Positions 17,772 through 27,361 of a DNA stretch of 64,000 nt are shown here, piece after piece. The notes beneath the pieces were generated by a model, which saw nothing but the letters and a program-made list of their open reading frames with translations, searched no databases and was not told the origin of the DNA. Every line of letters begins with the position of its first letter. Position 1 is the stretch's first letter. Source of the stretch: an uncultured Bacteroidota bacterium. GTDB taxonomy: Bacteria; Bacteroidota; Bacteroidia; JADZBD01. Both the position numbers and the translations under genes were made by a program. The stretch is taken from positions 62,001 through 126,000 of the forward strand of contig CALEYQ010000080.1 of assembly GCA_937924855.1 (NCBI GenBank), written 5' to 3'.

Positions 17772-20717
17772 ATGAGAAAAGTTGCGGTTGTATTTTCCCT
17801 TTGTTTCCTTTTTCTTAATGCCGGGTATTCCCAGTTAAAGCCCATTCAACCCAAGGTACCGACCACGGTACCGCCTTTTGTAACTGACTACCAATCGGTG
17901 GAAGGCGATCCCACGGGAGCCCGGATTTACACACTTTCAAACGGATTAAAAGTTTACCTGAGTGTAAATAAAAATTCTCCAAGGGTTCAAACCTATATAG
18001 CAGTAGGCGCAGGGAGTAAAAATGATCCTCGCGATGCCACCGGCCTGGCCCATTACCTGGAACACATGCTTTTCAAGGGCACTGATAAATTTGGAACCCT
18101 GGATTATTCTAAGGAAGAGCCTTTGCTGAAAAAAATTGAAGATCTCTACGAAAAATACCGTCAGACAAAAGATTCTAAAAAAAGAAAGGTTTTGTACAGG
18201 CAGATTGATAGTTTGAGCGGGGTTGCTGCGAAATATGCCATTGCCAACGAGTACGACAAACTGATGTCTTCCATAGGAGCCAAAGGAACCAATGCTTATA
18301 CCTGGGTGGAGCAAACGGTTTATGTAAATGACATACCCTCGAACCAAATTGGCACCTGGCTGGAAATTGAAGCAGAAAGATTCCGTAAACCCGTAATGCG
18401 AATTTTCCATACCGAACTGGAAGCCGTTTATGAAGAGAAAAATATCTCCATGGATAGTGACCAGGATAAACTTTGGGAGGCCACATTTGAAAATCTTTTT
18501 AAAAAGCATACTTATGGCACTCAAACCACCATTGGCACTATTGAGCATTTGAAAAATCCTTCCCTTAAGAAAATCAAAGAATACTACAACAAGTATTACG
18601 TCCCCAATAACATGGCGATTTGCATGTCGGGTGATTTTAATCCTGACAGCGTTATTGCTCAAATTCAAAAAACATTCGGAGGCTTTGAGAGAAAACCCCT
18701 GAACCCCTTTGTTGCTCCATCCGAAAGCCCCATTAAGTCACCAAGGATTGTAAATGTAGTAGGCCCCAACCCTGAAACCGTTTTACTGGCCTATCGTTTT
18801 TCCGGTGCCGGAACCAGGGATGCTGACCTTCTGGAACTTACCGGAAAAATTTTATTCAATGGCACAGCCGGATTGATTGACCTGAATTTAAACCAGAAAC
18901 AAAAAGTGCTTGCTGCCAATGCCTTCCCCATCATCATGAAGGATTACAGCGCTTTTATTTTGAACGGAGATCCAAAAGACGGTCAAAATCTGGAGGAGGT
19001 AAAAAACCTTTTGCTGGCTGAAATAGAAAAATTAAAATCAGGCAACTTCCCCGAATGGATACTTCCAGCCGTTATTGAAAACATACGGCTTGACGACATT
19101 CGTCGCTTTGAAAACAATGCCGGCAGAGCTGACGCCTTTGTAAATGCTTTCATTCTGGGGCAAAACTGGCAGGATGTAGTACGACGGGCCGACCGTCTTG
19201 CCAAATACACCAAAGCAGATATCCTGGATTTTGTAAAAAAGAATTTCACCAATAATTATGTGGCTGTATTTAAAGAGATTGGAGTAGACCTGAACGTTAA
19301 AAAAGTGGAAAAGCCGGAAATTACTCCCGTATCGGTGAACCGCGACAATCAAAGTCCGTTTGTAAAAGCTATTCTTGCCAAAGAGAAAAAAGACATCGAA
19401 CCTGTTTTCGTCGACTTTTCAAAAGACATCAAAGTTCAAAACCTGAATAAGGAGGTTGATTTCTGGTACACCCAAAACACCCAGAACAATTTGTTCAACC
19501 TGACTTTTGTTATAAAAATGGGAGAACGAAACGACCCCTGGGTTCCCATCGCTTATTCGTATTTAAAATATTTAGGAGCCGGAGATAAAACCTCGGAGGA
19601 ATTAAAGCAGGAGTTTTTCAAGATTGCCTGCGATTATTCCATTGATACCGATAACGAAGAAATTTACATTTCCGTGTCCGGCCTCGACAACAATATGGAG
19701 AAGGCGCTCATCCTTCTCAAGCAGCTGATTCAAAATCCATCCGAAGATCCCGAAATATTAAAAAATCTGACTTCCGATATCATTAAAAAACGGGCCGATG
19801 CCAAGCTCGACCAAAGTAATATTCTGTGGGGGGGGCTTTATAATCTGGGGGTGTATGGCGAAGAAAATCCCTTCAATACCATAATCCCAACGGAAGACCT
19901 GAAAAAGGCCGATAGCAAAAGTCTGATTGAAAAAATAAAAAACACCTTCAGCTTTTCCCATCATGTACTTTATTACGGCCCATCCTCCTTCGAAAACTCC
20001 CTGAGTGTAATTAAATCTCAACACACCCTTGCCGACAAATACCTGCCCATTCCACAGCCCCGTAAATTTACCCCGGTGGATCAGAAAGACACCCGTGTTT
20101 ATCTGGTAGATTTCGATATGAAACAGGCAGAAATCCTGATGGTGAGTAAAGGCCCCGGGTATAACAAGGACCTGATGCCCAAAATCAGGCTGTTCAACGA
20201 ATATTTTGGAGGAGGCATGTCAAGCATAGTGTTTCAGGACCTGAGAGAATCCAAGGCACTGGCTTATTCGGTTTTTTCTAATTTTTCAATTCCGGAGACC
20301 AAAGAAAAACCATTCATTGTTCATGCGTATATCGGAACCCAGGCCGACAAGTTAAATGAAGCGCTGGCCGGCATGATGAATTTATTGAGTGATTTACCCA
20401 CTTCACCTGTAATGTTCGAGGGAGCCAAAGAATCCCTGCTGCAAAATCTGAGAACCCAGCGGTACACAGGAAACCAGATTCTGATCCAGTATCTCCGGGC
20501 CAGAAAACTGGGACTCACGGAAGACATCCGGAAAAAAATATTCGATGAAGGCAGTAATTTATCCCTTCAGGACATAAAAAGTTTCCACGAAGGCAATTAT
20601 AAGAACCGTAAATACAATATTCTGATTGTCGGAAAAGTGGAAAACATCGACAAAAAGATTTTGCTGAAATACGGACCTGTAAAAGTTTTAACCCTTGAAG
20701 AAGTATTCGGGTATTGA
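17772..20717 (+). CDS. Exported M16-family zinc metalloprotease, two-domain
   Basis: A 981-residue peptidase of the pitrilysin/insulinase family with a signal peptide ending GYS-Q at residue 20-21. The inverted zinc motif HYLEH is at 94-98 and a downstream Glu ligand lies in ELEAVYEEKN near 221. The C-terminal half is a second, inactive M16 lobe (for example YFGGGMSSIVFQDLRES). The two lobes close round short peptides, so it probably degrades peptides, perhaps cleaved signal peptides, in the periplasm. A TATATTTG match to the -7 consensus lies at 17745-17752, 19 bases before the ATG, but without a clear -33 element. It lies 45 bases after the PKD protein. Confidence 0.93.
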   Translation: MRKVAVVFSLCFLFLNAGYSQLKPIQPKVPTTVPPFVTDYQSVEGDPTGARIYTLSNGLKVYLSVNKNSPRVQTYIAVGAGSKNDPRDATGLAHYLEHMLFKGTDKFGTLDYSKEEPLLKKIEDLYEKYRQTKDSKKRKVLYRQIDSLSGVAAKYAIANEYDKLMSSIGAKGTNAYTWVEQTVYVNDIPSNQIGTWLEIEAERFRKPVMRIFHTELEAVYEEKNISMDSDQDKLWEATFENLFKKHTYGTQTTIGTIEHLKNPSLKKIKEYYNKYYVPNNMAICMSGDFNPDSVIAQIQKTFGGFERKPLNPFVAPSESPIKSPRIVNVVGPNPETVLLAYRFSGAGTRDADLLELTGKILFNGTAGLIDLNLNQKQKVLAANAFPIIMKDYSAFILNGDPKDGQNLEEVKNLLLAEIEKLKSGNFPEWILPAVIENIRLDDIRRFENNAGRADAFVNAFILGQNWQDVVRRADRLAKYTKADILDFVKKNFTNNYVAVFKEIGVDLNVKKVEKPEITPVSVNRDNQSPFVKAILAKEKKDIEPVFVDFSKDIKVQNLNKEVDFWYTQNTQNNLFNLTFVIKMGERNDPWVPIAYSYLKYLGAGDKTSEELKQEFFKIACDYSIDTDNEEIYISVSGLDNNMEKALILLKQLIQNPSEDPEILKNLTSDIIKKRADAKLDQSNILWGGLYNLGVYGEENPFNTIIPTEDLKKADSKSLIEKIKNTFSFSHHVLYYGPSSFENSLSVIKSQHTLADKYLPIPQPRKFTPVDQKDTRVYLVDFDMKQAEILMVSKGPGYNKDLMPKIRLFNEYFGGGMSSIVFQDLRESKALAYSVFSNFSIPETKEKPFIVHAYIGTQADKLNEALAGMMNLLSDLPTSPVMFEGAKESLLQNLRTQRYTGNQILIQYLRARKLGLTEDIRKKIFDEGSNLSLQDIKSFHEGNYKNRKYNILIVGKVENIDKKILLKYGPVKVLTLEEVFGY

Positions 20718-20744
20718 TTTTTATTCCTGTAATATGTAATATTG
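20714..20744 (+). promoter_or_regulatory. Probable promoter of isocitrate dehydrogenase gene
   Basis: TTG (20714-20716), 20 bases, then TAATATTG (20737-20744) matches the Bacteroidota -33/-7 pattern with one mismatch in the -7 box. It would start transcription about 13 bases before the ATG. The -33 element overlaps the stop region of the M16 gene. Found by eye. Confidence 0.4.
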
Positions 20745-20763
20745 CGCTCCACAAATAAACCTT

Positions 20764-21993
20764 ATGAAAAAAATCAAAGTTGCCAATCCTGTAGTTGAAC
20801 TCGATGGAGATGAAATGACCCGGATTATCTGGAAATTTATCAAGGACAAATTGATACTCCCCTACCTTGAAATTGATATTAAATATTACGATTTGGGTAT
20901 TGAATACCGCGACAAAACCAATGATGAAGTTACCGTTGAAGCGGCCAATGCCATTAAAAAATACAGCGTAGGTATAAAATGCGCTACCATCACACCCGAT
21001 GAGGCCCGTGTGCAGGAATTTAACCTGAAGCAAATGTGGAGATCTCCCAACGGAACCATCCGGAATATTCTGGACGGGACTGTTTTCAGGGAGCCTATCG
21101 TTTGTAAAAACATTCCCCGTTTGGTTCCCAACTGGACCGCCCCTATTTGTATCGGCCGTCATGCTTTCGGAGATCAATACAGAGCTACCGATACGGTTAT
21201 TAAAGGAAAAGGTAAATTAACCATGACCTTTACTCCTGAGGATGGCTCCGCCCCTCAGGTATTTGAAGTTTATCAGTTTAAAGGTGATGGTGTTGCGTTA
21301 ACCATGTATAACACCGACGAGTCGATTCGTGGTTTTGCCTCAAGTAGTATGAACATGGCCTTGCAAAAAAAATGGCCCCTTTTCCTTTCTACCAAAAATA
21401 CCATCCTTAAAAAGTACGACGGACGATTCAAAGATATTTTTCAGGAAGTATATGAGTCGGGCTTTAAATCCAAATTTGAAGCAGCCGGAATTTATTATGA
21501 GCACCGTCTGATCGATGATATGGTAGCCTCTGCCCTGAAACTGAATGGCAATTTTGTTTGGGCTTGTAAAAACTACGATGGTGATGTACAAAGTGATACC
21601 GTTGCCCAGGGCTTTGGATCGTTGGGATTAATGACTTCTGTATTGGTTACTCCGGATGGAAAGACCCTGGAAGCTGAAGCAGCACACGGAACCGTTACAC
21701 GCCACTTCAGAGAGCACCAAAAAGGAAAACCTACTTCTACAAACCCCATTGCTTCCATTTTTGCATGGACTCGTGGTCTGGAGTTTCGAGGAAAACTTGA
21801 TGGGAATACCGATCTGATTAATTTCAGCCAGCAACTTGAGAAAGTTTGCATTGAAACCGTGGAAAGCGGAAAAATGACAAAGGACCTTGCAGTTTGCATT
21901 CACGGGAACAAAGTCAGTCACGGGGAACACTACCTTTATACGGAAGAGTTCCTGAATGCCTTAGATGAAAATCTGAGAAAGAAACTCAGCTGA
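20764..21993 (+). CDS. NADP-dependent isocitrate dehydrogenase, eukaryotic-like subfamily
   Basis: It oxidatively decarboxylates isocitrate to 2-oxoglutarate, making NADPH. The 409-residue sequence resembles mitochondrial/cytosolic IDH1/2 rather than E. coli Icd: [14 protein letters not shown] near the N-terminus, [19 protein letters not shown] around the isocitrate-binding Ser/Asn/Arg cluster, [13 protein letters not shown], and [17 protein letters not shown] contacting NADP. This homodimeric type is widespread in Bacteroidota. It has its own probable promoter (20714-20744) and lies alone, converging on the helicase gene. Confidence 0.95.
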   Translation: MKKIKVANPVVELDGDEMTRIIWKFIKDKLILPYLEIDIKYYDLGIEYRDKTNDEVTVEAANAIKKYSVGIKCATITPDEARVQEFNLKQMWRSPNGTIRNILDGTVFREPIVCKNIPRLVPNWTAPICIGRHAFGDQYRATDTVIKGKGKLTMTFTPEDGSAPQVFEVYQFKGDGVALTMYNTDESIRGFASSSMNMALQKKWPLFLSTKNTILKKYDGRFKDIFQEVYESGFKSKFEAAGIYYEHRLIDDMVASALKLNGNFVWACKNYDGDVQSDTVAQGFGSLGLMTSVLVTPDGKTLEAEAAHGTVTRHFREHQKGKPTSTNPIASIFAWTRGLEFRGKLDGNTDLINFSQQLEKVCIETVESGKMTKDLAVCIHGNKVSHGEHYLYTEEFLNALDENLRKKLS

Positions 21994-22003
21994 TTCGGGG
22001 TTC

Positions 22004-23383
22004 CTATTCCAACACAAAAACACGCTCGGTTGCCCGGGTAACCGCTGTATAAAGCCAGCGCAGATACTCCTTATCGGGATCCATGGCTCTAACCATTCCC
22101 CGGTCGATAAAAACTTCTCTCCATTGTCCTCCCTGGGCTTTATGACAAGTTACAGCGTAGGCAAATTTCACCTGGAGGGCATTAAAGTAAGGATCCGATT
22201 TTACCTTCTGAAGTCTGGCCTGTTTTGATTTTATGTGGGCATAATTTTTATCCACCTCAAGGTAAAGATTTCGCATAATTTCCTGCGACAAAGCCGGGCC
22301 GGGGGCCTCAAGCACAGAGACAATAATTTTCGCTTCAACCTCAGGTTCCTCCGGTAAATCTGGAAATTTAAAAACAATATTGGCAAAACGAAGTCCGTAT
22401 TTCTCTTCACTGTTTTTAACTTTCTCAATCCTTACAATATCTCCATTGGCAATAAATCCGGCCTTGCTGTCTTCCGATAGCCAGGAGTAATTGTTTTTTA
22501 CCACCATTAATAAATCACCAGCGGTAATTTCCTCTTCAAAATTTCTAATTGAAAACCGGATCTGACGGTTAAAACCGTTGGCGGATTTATTGCTGCGACA
22601 AACCACAATACAATCTTCCAGCCCGGTTCGTGAATAAGCCGTATTAAGAGCATCAGAAAATTCTCCGTAGGGCAGGAAATGTAAATCCTTTGCCGGAGAA
22701 AACTGAAAACCACCGGCAGAAAGGCCCGAGGAAATCATTTCCCTGATTTCGGTAGCATTGGTTAAAATTCCGGAATCCCGGGCTTGCCGTACCACGTCTT
22801 GTAAAGTGGCGGAAAATACCTTCAATGCAAATCTGCTTTTCAGCCAGTCAGGGTCTAAGGCCGGAGAAAAGGGAGACCCTACCGGGGGCAACTGCGCCAG
22901 ATCGCCGCAAAACATCAAACGGCAACGGTTTCCGGAATAAACAAACTCAATCAGATCGTCAAGCAAATTACCGGATCCGAAAATTCCACCCTCAGGGCCT
23001 GAATCGCCAATAACCATTGAGGCTTCATCCACGACAAACAAGGTACCTTTCCGGATATTTTCTTTCAGGACAAACTGCTCCACCCCTCCCTTGCGGGAAA
23101 GGGAATAGATATATCGGTGAATGGTTTGCGCACCGGTTCCGGAATAGGAAGACAAAACTTTAGCTGCCCTGCCGGTGGGAGCCAGAAGCACAATATTCGA
23201 TGAAAAACAACGTACCAGGGCAGAAATGAGTGTAGTTTTTCCAGTACCCACATAACCCCTCAACACAAACGCAGTTTTTGGGTCGGTGTCAAGAAAAAAC
23301 TTTTCTATTTCACCGGCCGCCTCCCCTTGTCCCTGCGTTGGATCATGGCCAATGGCCCCTATTATTCTATCAAAGTATGACAA
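22004..23383 (-). CDS. RecD-like superfamily 1 DNA helicase/ATPase
   Basis: A 459-residue SF1B-type helicase. Walker A is GYVGTGKTT (43-51), Walker B is FVVDEASM, then a GDLAQLPPVGSP motif. The C-terminal half holds AYAVTCHKAQGGQW and YTAVTRATERV, the UvrD_C_2 motifs. It lacks the long N-terminal domains of RecD and RecD2, so it is a compact member of the group, known mainly from Bacteroidota. A 5'-3' helicase role in repair or replication is inferred from the family. The start is TTG at 23381-23383; no in-frame ATG precedes the conserved region. Convergent with isocitrate dehydrogenase, 10 bases apart. Confidence 0.88.
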   Translation of the reverse strand: MSYFDRIIGAIGHDPTQGQGEAAGEIEKFFLDTDPKTAFVLRGYVGTGKTTLISALVRCFSSNIVLLAPTGRAAKVLSSYSGTGAQTIHRYIYSLSRKGGVEQFVLKENIRKGTLFVVDEASMVIGDSGPEGGIFGSGNLLDDLIEFVYSGNRCRLMFCGDLAQLPPVGSPFSPALDPDWLKSRFALKVFSATLQDVVRQARDSGILTNATEIREMISSGLSAGGFQFSPAKDLHFLPYGEFSDALNTAYSRTGLEDCIVVCRSNKSANGFNRQIRFSIRNFEEEITAGDLLMVVKNNYSWLSEDSKAGFIANGDIVRIEKVKNSEEKYGLRFANIVFKFPDLPEEPEVEAKIIVSVLEAPGPALSQEIMRNLYLEVDKNYAHIKSKQARLQKVKSDPYFNALQVKFAYAVTCHKAQGGQWREVFIDRGMVRAMDPDKEYLRWLYTAVTRATERVFVLE

Positions 23384-23448
23384 TCCAGCTGTTTTCCATA
23401 AAGATAAGGTATGGTTTTATTTAGTATTTTTATTTCTTTGAACAAACC

Positions 23449-24315
23449 ATGGAATCTGCCACTTCAGAAGGGAAAACCAAGCCTCTCGACAAGGCTGTTT
23501 TAGACAGGATCAACCCTGTTACAAGCAGCCTGTGGCTGCATTTTAATGAGCACTATCTGAATGTTTTGGTTTTGGAAAAAAGCGGCCAGGAATTAATATT
23601 TGAGACCGGCTTTTCAGACATCTGGAATCAGAACCCCGGAACTATTCTGGCTGAAATCTCCCAACAAGCTCCTGTCCTGAAGGAAAAATTTTCCACCTCA
23701 GGTGCAATTTTTACCGGGGCCTTCGACAGCCTTATTCCCGACAACCTTATTTCAGGAGGAGATGCCGGTGTACTGCAGAATTTCCTCTCGGAAAACAAAA
23801 ATACTGAAGCGCCAAAAGAAGGATTGGGGATTCCCCAATTAGGAGCCAGGGTTATTTTTTCCCCTCCTTTGCATGCCAAAGCCTTGAAAGAGGCCTTTTA
23901 TCTGCCCGGTGGTATTAATCATTCCTCCCAGTTTTCTATCCCCTTCGGACTTCAGCACAACAAAAACTCACAGAGCAAAAAGGTAATTTGTTTTATATAT
24001 CCGGGCTGGGTGGAAATTATGGCCTTCAATGGTTCAAAACTTCAGCTCTATAACGGCTTTGGTTTTCAAACTGAAACCGACTGCCTTTATTTCATCATGG
24101 GTAGTTTTGATGCCCTGGGCTTTAACCCTGAGAATACTCCCCTTGAACTGGCCGGAGGTTCTGCTATGGCTCCTGAAATCAAAAAATCTCTGGAAAAATA
24201 CGTGCGTTACATATCTTTTATCCCTTTGCCCGGAACCCTTAAAAAGGGAGCCGTACAAAATGATCTTAAGGAATCCGAAAAAGGAGTTTTCCTTATTCAC
24301 TCTCAATGCGCATAA
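23449..24315 (+). CDS. DUF3822 family protein
   Basis: A 288-residue protein that I place in the Bacteroidota-specific DUF3822 family because of its N-terminal region (LHFNEHYLNVLVLEKSG) and its position directly before rsmD. It is soluble, without signal peptide or membrane segment. The alternating beta/alpha pattern, with repeated segments such as FIYPGWVEIMAFNGSKLQLYNGF and LELAGGSAMAPEI, faintly recalls actin-like ATPase folds, but I see no intact phosphate-binding motif. Its stop overlaps the rsmD start by 10 bases, which suggests a role tied to ribosome or rRNA maturation; that is inference from context. Function unknown. Confidence 0.8.
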   Translation: MESATSEGKTKPLDKAVLDRINPVTSSLWLHFNEHYLNVLVLEKSGQELIFETGFSDIWNQNPGTILAEISQQAPVLKEKFSTSGAIFTGAFDSLIPDNLISGGDAGVLQNFLSENKNTEAPKEGLGIPQLGARVIFSPPLHAKALKEAFYLPGGINHSSQFSIPFGLQHNKNSQSKKVICFIYPGWVEIMAFNGSKLQLYNGFGFQTETDCLYFIMGSFDALGFNPENTPLELAGGSAMAPEIKKSLEKYVRYISFIPLPGTLKKGAVQNDLKESEKGVFLIHSQCA

Positions 24316-24848
24316 TAGGAGGCACGCATAAACGCATCCGAATAGACGCACCCAAAAATCTACCCCTGCGTCCTACCACCGATTTTGCCCGTGAAACCCT
24401 ATTCAATGTTTTAGAACACTCCATGGACCTTTCATCCCTCAGGGTTATTGATTTGTTTTCCGGAACAGGAGCTATCTCCTTTGAGTTTGCCAGTAGGGGT
24501 GCTATGGAAATTTTGGCTGTTGACCGATTGCCACAGGCCCTTTTATTTACCCGGAAAAAAGCACAAGAATTGGGGTTTGTGAGTATCAAAACCCTGAAGT
24601 CAGATGCGCTCCGGTTTTTAGCCGAAAATAATACCTCTGCAGATTTAATCTTTGCCGACCCCCCTTTTGATTTTGAACAGTACAATGAACTGATAAGCAA
24701 GGTATTACAATCGCAATCTTTGAAACCCGGTGGTCTTTTTATCGTAGAACATTCCAGCCGCAATGATTTTTCGGAAAGGGAATGGTTTTTGAAAAAGAAA
24801 ACCTGCGGGGCCATTTCATTTTCATTTTTTACAAAAAGCCAGGCATGA
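24306..24848 (+). CDS. rsmD: 16S rRNA (guanine(966)-N(2))-methyltransferase
   Basis: It methylates N2 of G966 in the 16S rRNA of the small subunit. The 180-residue protein has the N-terminal MRIIGGTHKRIRI, the LRPTTDFARETLFN segment typical of RsmD, the SAM-binding VIDLFSGTGAISFEFASRG, and the catalytic DPPF (about 118-121). It overlaps DUF3822 upstream by 10 bases and coaD downstream by an ATGA junction. The rsmD-coaD pairing is common in bacteria, so both assignments support each other. Confidence 0.95.
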   Translation: MRIIGGTHKRIRIDAPKNLPLRPTTDFARETLFNVLEHSMDLSSLRVIDLFSGTGAISFEFASRGAMEILAVDRLPQALLFTRKKAQELGFVSIKTLKSDALRFLAENNTSADLIFADPPFDFEQYNELISKVLQSQSLKPGGLFIVEHSSRNDFSEREWFLKKKTCGAISFSFFTKSQA

Positions 24849-25306
24849 AAAAAACAGCTCTTTTTCCGGGATCTTTTGATCCGATTACCCGCGGGCATCA
24901 GTCGGTGATTCTCCGCGCCCTGCCACTATTCGACGAAATTATTATCGGCATTGGAACCAATTCGGGGAAAACCCCTATGTTCTCGCTCGAACAAAGAATA
25001 AAATATGCAAAAAAAGTATTTGCAGGCATAAAAGAAATCAGGGTAGAACCCTACTCCGGATTAACCCTCGATTTTTGCCGGAAAACAGGAGCCGGGTTTT
25101 TACTCAGAGGACTAAGAACCTCAGGTGATTTTGAATTCGAACGGGTTATTGCCCATATGAACCGTGATATGAATCCGGAAATAGAAACCATTTTCCTGCT
25201 TACGGTTCCTGAATATTCACATGTAAGCTCTTCGGTGGTAAGAGAAATTTTAAAAAACAATGGAGATGTTTCCCGCTTTATTCCTGAGGGTCTCAAACTT
25301 GATTAA
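24845..25306 (+). CDS. coaD: Phosphopantetheine adenylyltransferase
   Basis: Fourth step of coenzyme A synthesis: 4'-phosphopantetheine plus ATP gives dephospho-CoA. The 153-residue protein starts with the ATG at 24845 (overlapping the rsmD stop). It has ALFPGSFDPITRGH with the TxGH nucleotidyltransferase motif at 15-18, LLRGLRTSGDFEFE, and the C-terminal SSSVVRE that corresponds to ISSTxIR. A longer frame beginning at 24782 lies wholly inside rsmD and is not needed. The next gene starts within the coaD stop codon (TAATG). Confidence 0.96.
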   Translation: MKKTALFPGSFDPITRGHQSVILRALPLFDEIIIGIGTNSGKTPMFSLEQRIKYAKKVFAGIKEIRVEPYSGLTLDFCRKTGAGFLLRGLRTSGDFEFERVIAHMNRDMNPEIETIFLLTVPEYSHVSSSVVREILKNNGDVSRFIPEGLKLD

Positions 25307-26772
25307 TGTCCAGGATAAAACTCATATTCTTTTTAATTTTTGCCGGCTTGAATCAAAGTCAGGCATCGGAAGCCCGGCTTGCCGGGAAAGCCGATCCTGA
25401 GTATTTCAACCGCGAAATTATTGCCTGGACACCCGGAGATCCGGTTTCCCATTTTGAAAAAATAATCGGTCGAGACACCATATCATCAAAGGGATTTTTC
25501 TCTTTCACTTTTAAGCTGGATCATACCATTCCCCTCTATCTGCGAACCGGAAATGTGCAGGCCAGGCTTTACATTCAACCCGGAAAAAAATACAAAATAG
25601 GCCTTTTAAAAAAAGATCCCTCCGTAACCGGAACTTTTGGCAACCCTGCACCCGTTGAACTTGTTTTCATGGACGCCGACTCAACCGAGTTGAACTTTTT
25701 GATTCGGGAAGTAGATAATGCCATCAACAAACTGCTGTCGAAACAAAAAGGAAGTCCCATTGCCGACCAGCGGCCGACTCAACTAAAAAAAGATAGCGTG
25801 GAACTAAAGACGCCTCAAAATCTTAAACTTCTCCACAAAATCGATTCCCTTGAAAAAGAGCTTTCCGGACTTTTGAAAATCTCCTCCGACCCCTACTTTA
25901 AAAAATATTTCGCCTCAGCCTTTGGTATTACCCGGCTTCCTCTCCTTTCAGGAAAAACATTTTTTGAAAAATACCTTAAAGGACAAGGGGCAGACTTAAG
26001 TCATTTTGAAAACACCTGGATGTGGAGCCGCTATTTCGAGGCTGAATTTGAGTCCCGGCTCTATGGACAAAAAGCCATTGGAATTATTCAAAGTGAAAAC
26101 CTGAAAGAGTTTTCCGCCCTTCTTAAGTCCAAGTATTTTGTTTTGACAGACACACTGAGAGACCTCCAAACCCTTACCCTTTTATCGGCAGCCCTTAACA
26201 TTAAAAACCACAAGAAGGAAAATGTATGTCGTATGACCCAAAGCCTGAAAGGGGAATCTGCCATTAGTCTTATTCAGGCATTCTGCGAAAATCTAAGCCG
26301 CAAATCCTTTTCCCTGATTCCCGGTGCACATGCTCCCCAGTTTTCCCTTCCCGACAAGAACCAGGTTTTTAACACTATTCCCACTAAGGATCAAAAACAC
26401 ACCTACCTTATTTTCTGGCGGTCTGATATTAAGGAATGTGAAGAATTATTCTTTTTCATTCCTGAACTTAAAAAGAAATACGGGGCCAAAATTAATTTTG
26501 TTGCCATAAATATGGATCCGAAACCCGACGACATGTCGAAGTTCCTTCAGCGATATCCGAAATACGACTGGCTGTTTCTCTATGGAGGGAATGATTTGTC
26601 GCTCACTGGCATATACCAGGTTAAAGCCTTCCCACTTTGCTATCTGGTAAATACGTTCGGAAGATTCAGTCATTCTCCCGCCCCTGAGCCGGGAGCGGAA
26701 CTCGAAAAGATTTTTGAAGACATCCGAAAAAAAGGACAAAAAGGATTCCTCCCAGGGCAAAAAGAAAATTAG
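25306..26772 (+). CDS. Exported thioredoxin-fold protein without CXXC
   Basis: A 488-residue exported protein: signal peptide about 1-20, an N-terminal beta domain of the DUF4369-like kind seen before TlpA domains (about 25-120), a helical middle region, and a C-terminal thioredoxin/AhpC fold (about 340-480). The active-site position reads FWRSDIKECEE at about 369-379, where TlpA/ResA proteins have WCxxC; only one Cys remains and the first is Ser. It is therefore unlikely to be a normal disulfide reductase. It starts in a TAATG overlap with coaD and ends 4 bases inside the convergent hisIE. The nature of the N-terminal domain is a tentative call. Confidence 0.75.
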   Translation: MSRIKLIFFLIFAGLNQSQASEARLAGKADPEYFNREIIAWTPGDPVSHFEKIIGRDTISSKGFFSFTFKLDHTIPLYLRTGNVQARLYIQPGKKYKIGLLKKDPSVTGTFGNPAPVELVFMDADSTELNFLIREVDNAINKLLSKQKGSPIADQRPTQLKKDSVELKTPQNLKLLHKIDSLEKELSGLLKISSDPYFKKYFASAFGITRLPLLSGKTFFEKYLKGQGADLSHFENTWMWSRYFEAEFESRLYGQKAIGIIQSENLKEFSALLKSKYFVLTDTLRDLQTLTLLSAALNIKNHKKENVCRMTQSLKGESAISLIQAFCENLSRKSFSLIPGAHAPQFSLPDKNQVFNTIPTKDQKHTYLIFWRSDIKECEELFFFIPELKKKYGAKINFVAINMDPKPDDMSKFLQRYPKYDWLFLYGGNDLSLTGIYQVKAFPLCYLVNTFGRFSHSPAPEPGAELEKIFEDIRKKGQKGFLPGQKEN

Positions 26773-27359
26773 GATCCGCTTCTTTTTTCCAGCTCCTTTT
26801 CAATAGCCGCCAAATTAATATTTCGGGCCCGCAGCAGCACCAACAGGTGGTACATTAAATCCGCGGTTTCCGAAATCAATCTTTCATCGCTCCCCGACTC
26901 GGCCTCTAATAAGATTTCCGAAGCTTCCTCTCCAACCTTCTGGGCAATTTTCTTCAATCCGGAATTAAACAACCTGCTGGTGTAGGATTTTTCATCACCT
27001 GATTCCTTACGGCTCTTAATAATTTTTTCCAGTGATTTCAAAGTGAATGAGTTTTCATCAAAACAATTCGGTGTATTTAAATGACAAACGGGTCCGGTTG
27101 GATTGCCAAACACCAGGATGGTATCTGAGTCGCAATCGACCATAAGTTTCTCCACTTCCACATAATTCCCTGATGTTTCTCCTTTCACCCATAATGCATT
27201 ACGGGACCGGGAAAAAAATGTCAGCTTTCGGGTTGATTCCGTCAGTTTATAACTTTCTTCGTTCATATACCCGAGCATCAGCACTTCCCGGGTTAAAGCG
27301 TCCTGAACAATGGCAGGCAGCAAACCTGAAGTTCCTTTATTAAAATCCGGTGTTCTCAT
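26769..27359 (-). CDS. hisIE: Bifunctional phosphoribosyl-AMP cyclohydrolase / phosphoribosyl-ATP pyrophosphatase
   Basis: Steps 2 and 3 of histidine synthesis in one 196-residue chain. The HisI part (about 1-105) has MLGYMNEESY, FFSRSRNALWVKGETSGN and the metal ligands in VDCDSDT and the PVCHLNTPNCF segment. The HisE part (about 110-196) is the helical MazG-like pyrophosphatase with GEEASEILLEA and ISETADLMYHLLVLL. It is the last gene of the his operon, 2 bases after hisF. Its 3' end overlaps the convergent thioredoxin-fold gene by 4 bases, leaving no room for a terminator between them. Confidence 0.96.
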   Translation of the reverse strand: MRTPDFNKGTSGLLPAIVQDALTREVLMLGYMNEESYKLTESTRKLTFFSRSRNALWVKGETSGNYVEVEKLMVDCDSDTILVFGNPTGPVCHLNTPNCFDENSFTLKSLEKIIKSRKESGDEKSYTSRLFNSGLKKIAQKVGEEASEILLEAESGSDERLISETADLMYHLLVLLRARNINLAAIEKELEKRSGS

Positions 27360-27361
27360 GG

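Noticed and set aside
17946..18668. 240-residue minus-strand ORF opposite the M16 protease
   Set aside because: It mirrors the conserved HxxEH region of the protease and shows no protein family pattern.
20515..21177. 220-residue minus-strand ORF opposite isocitrate dehydrogenase
   Set aside because: It is antisense to the conserved start of the dehydrogenase and spans a gene boundary; no supporting features.
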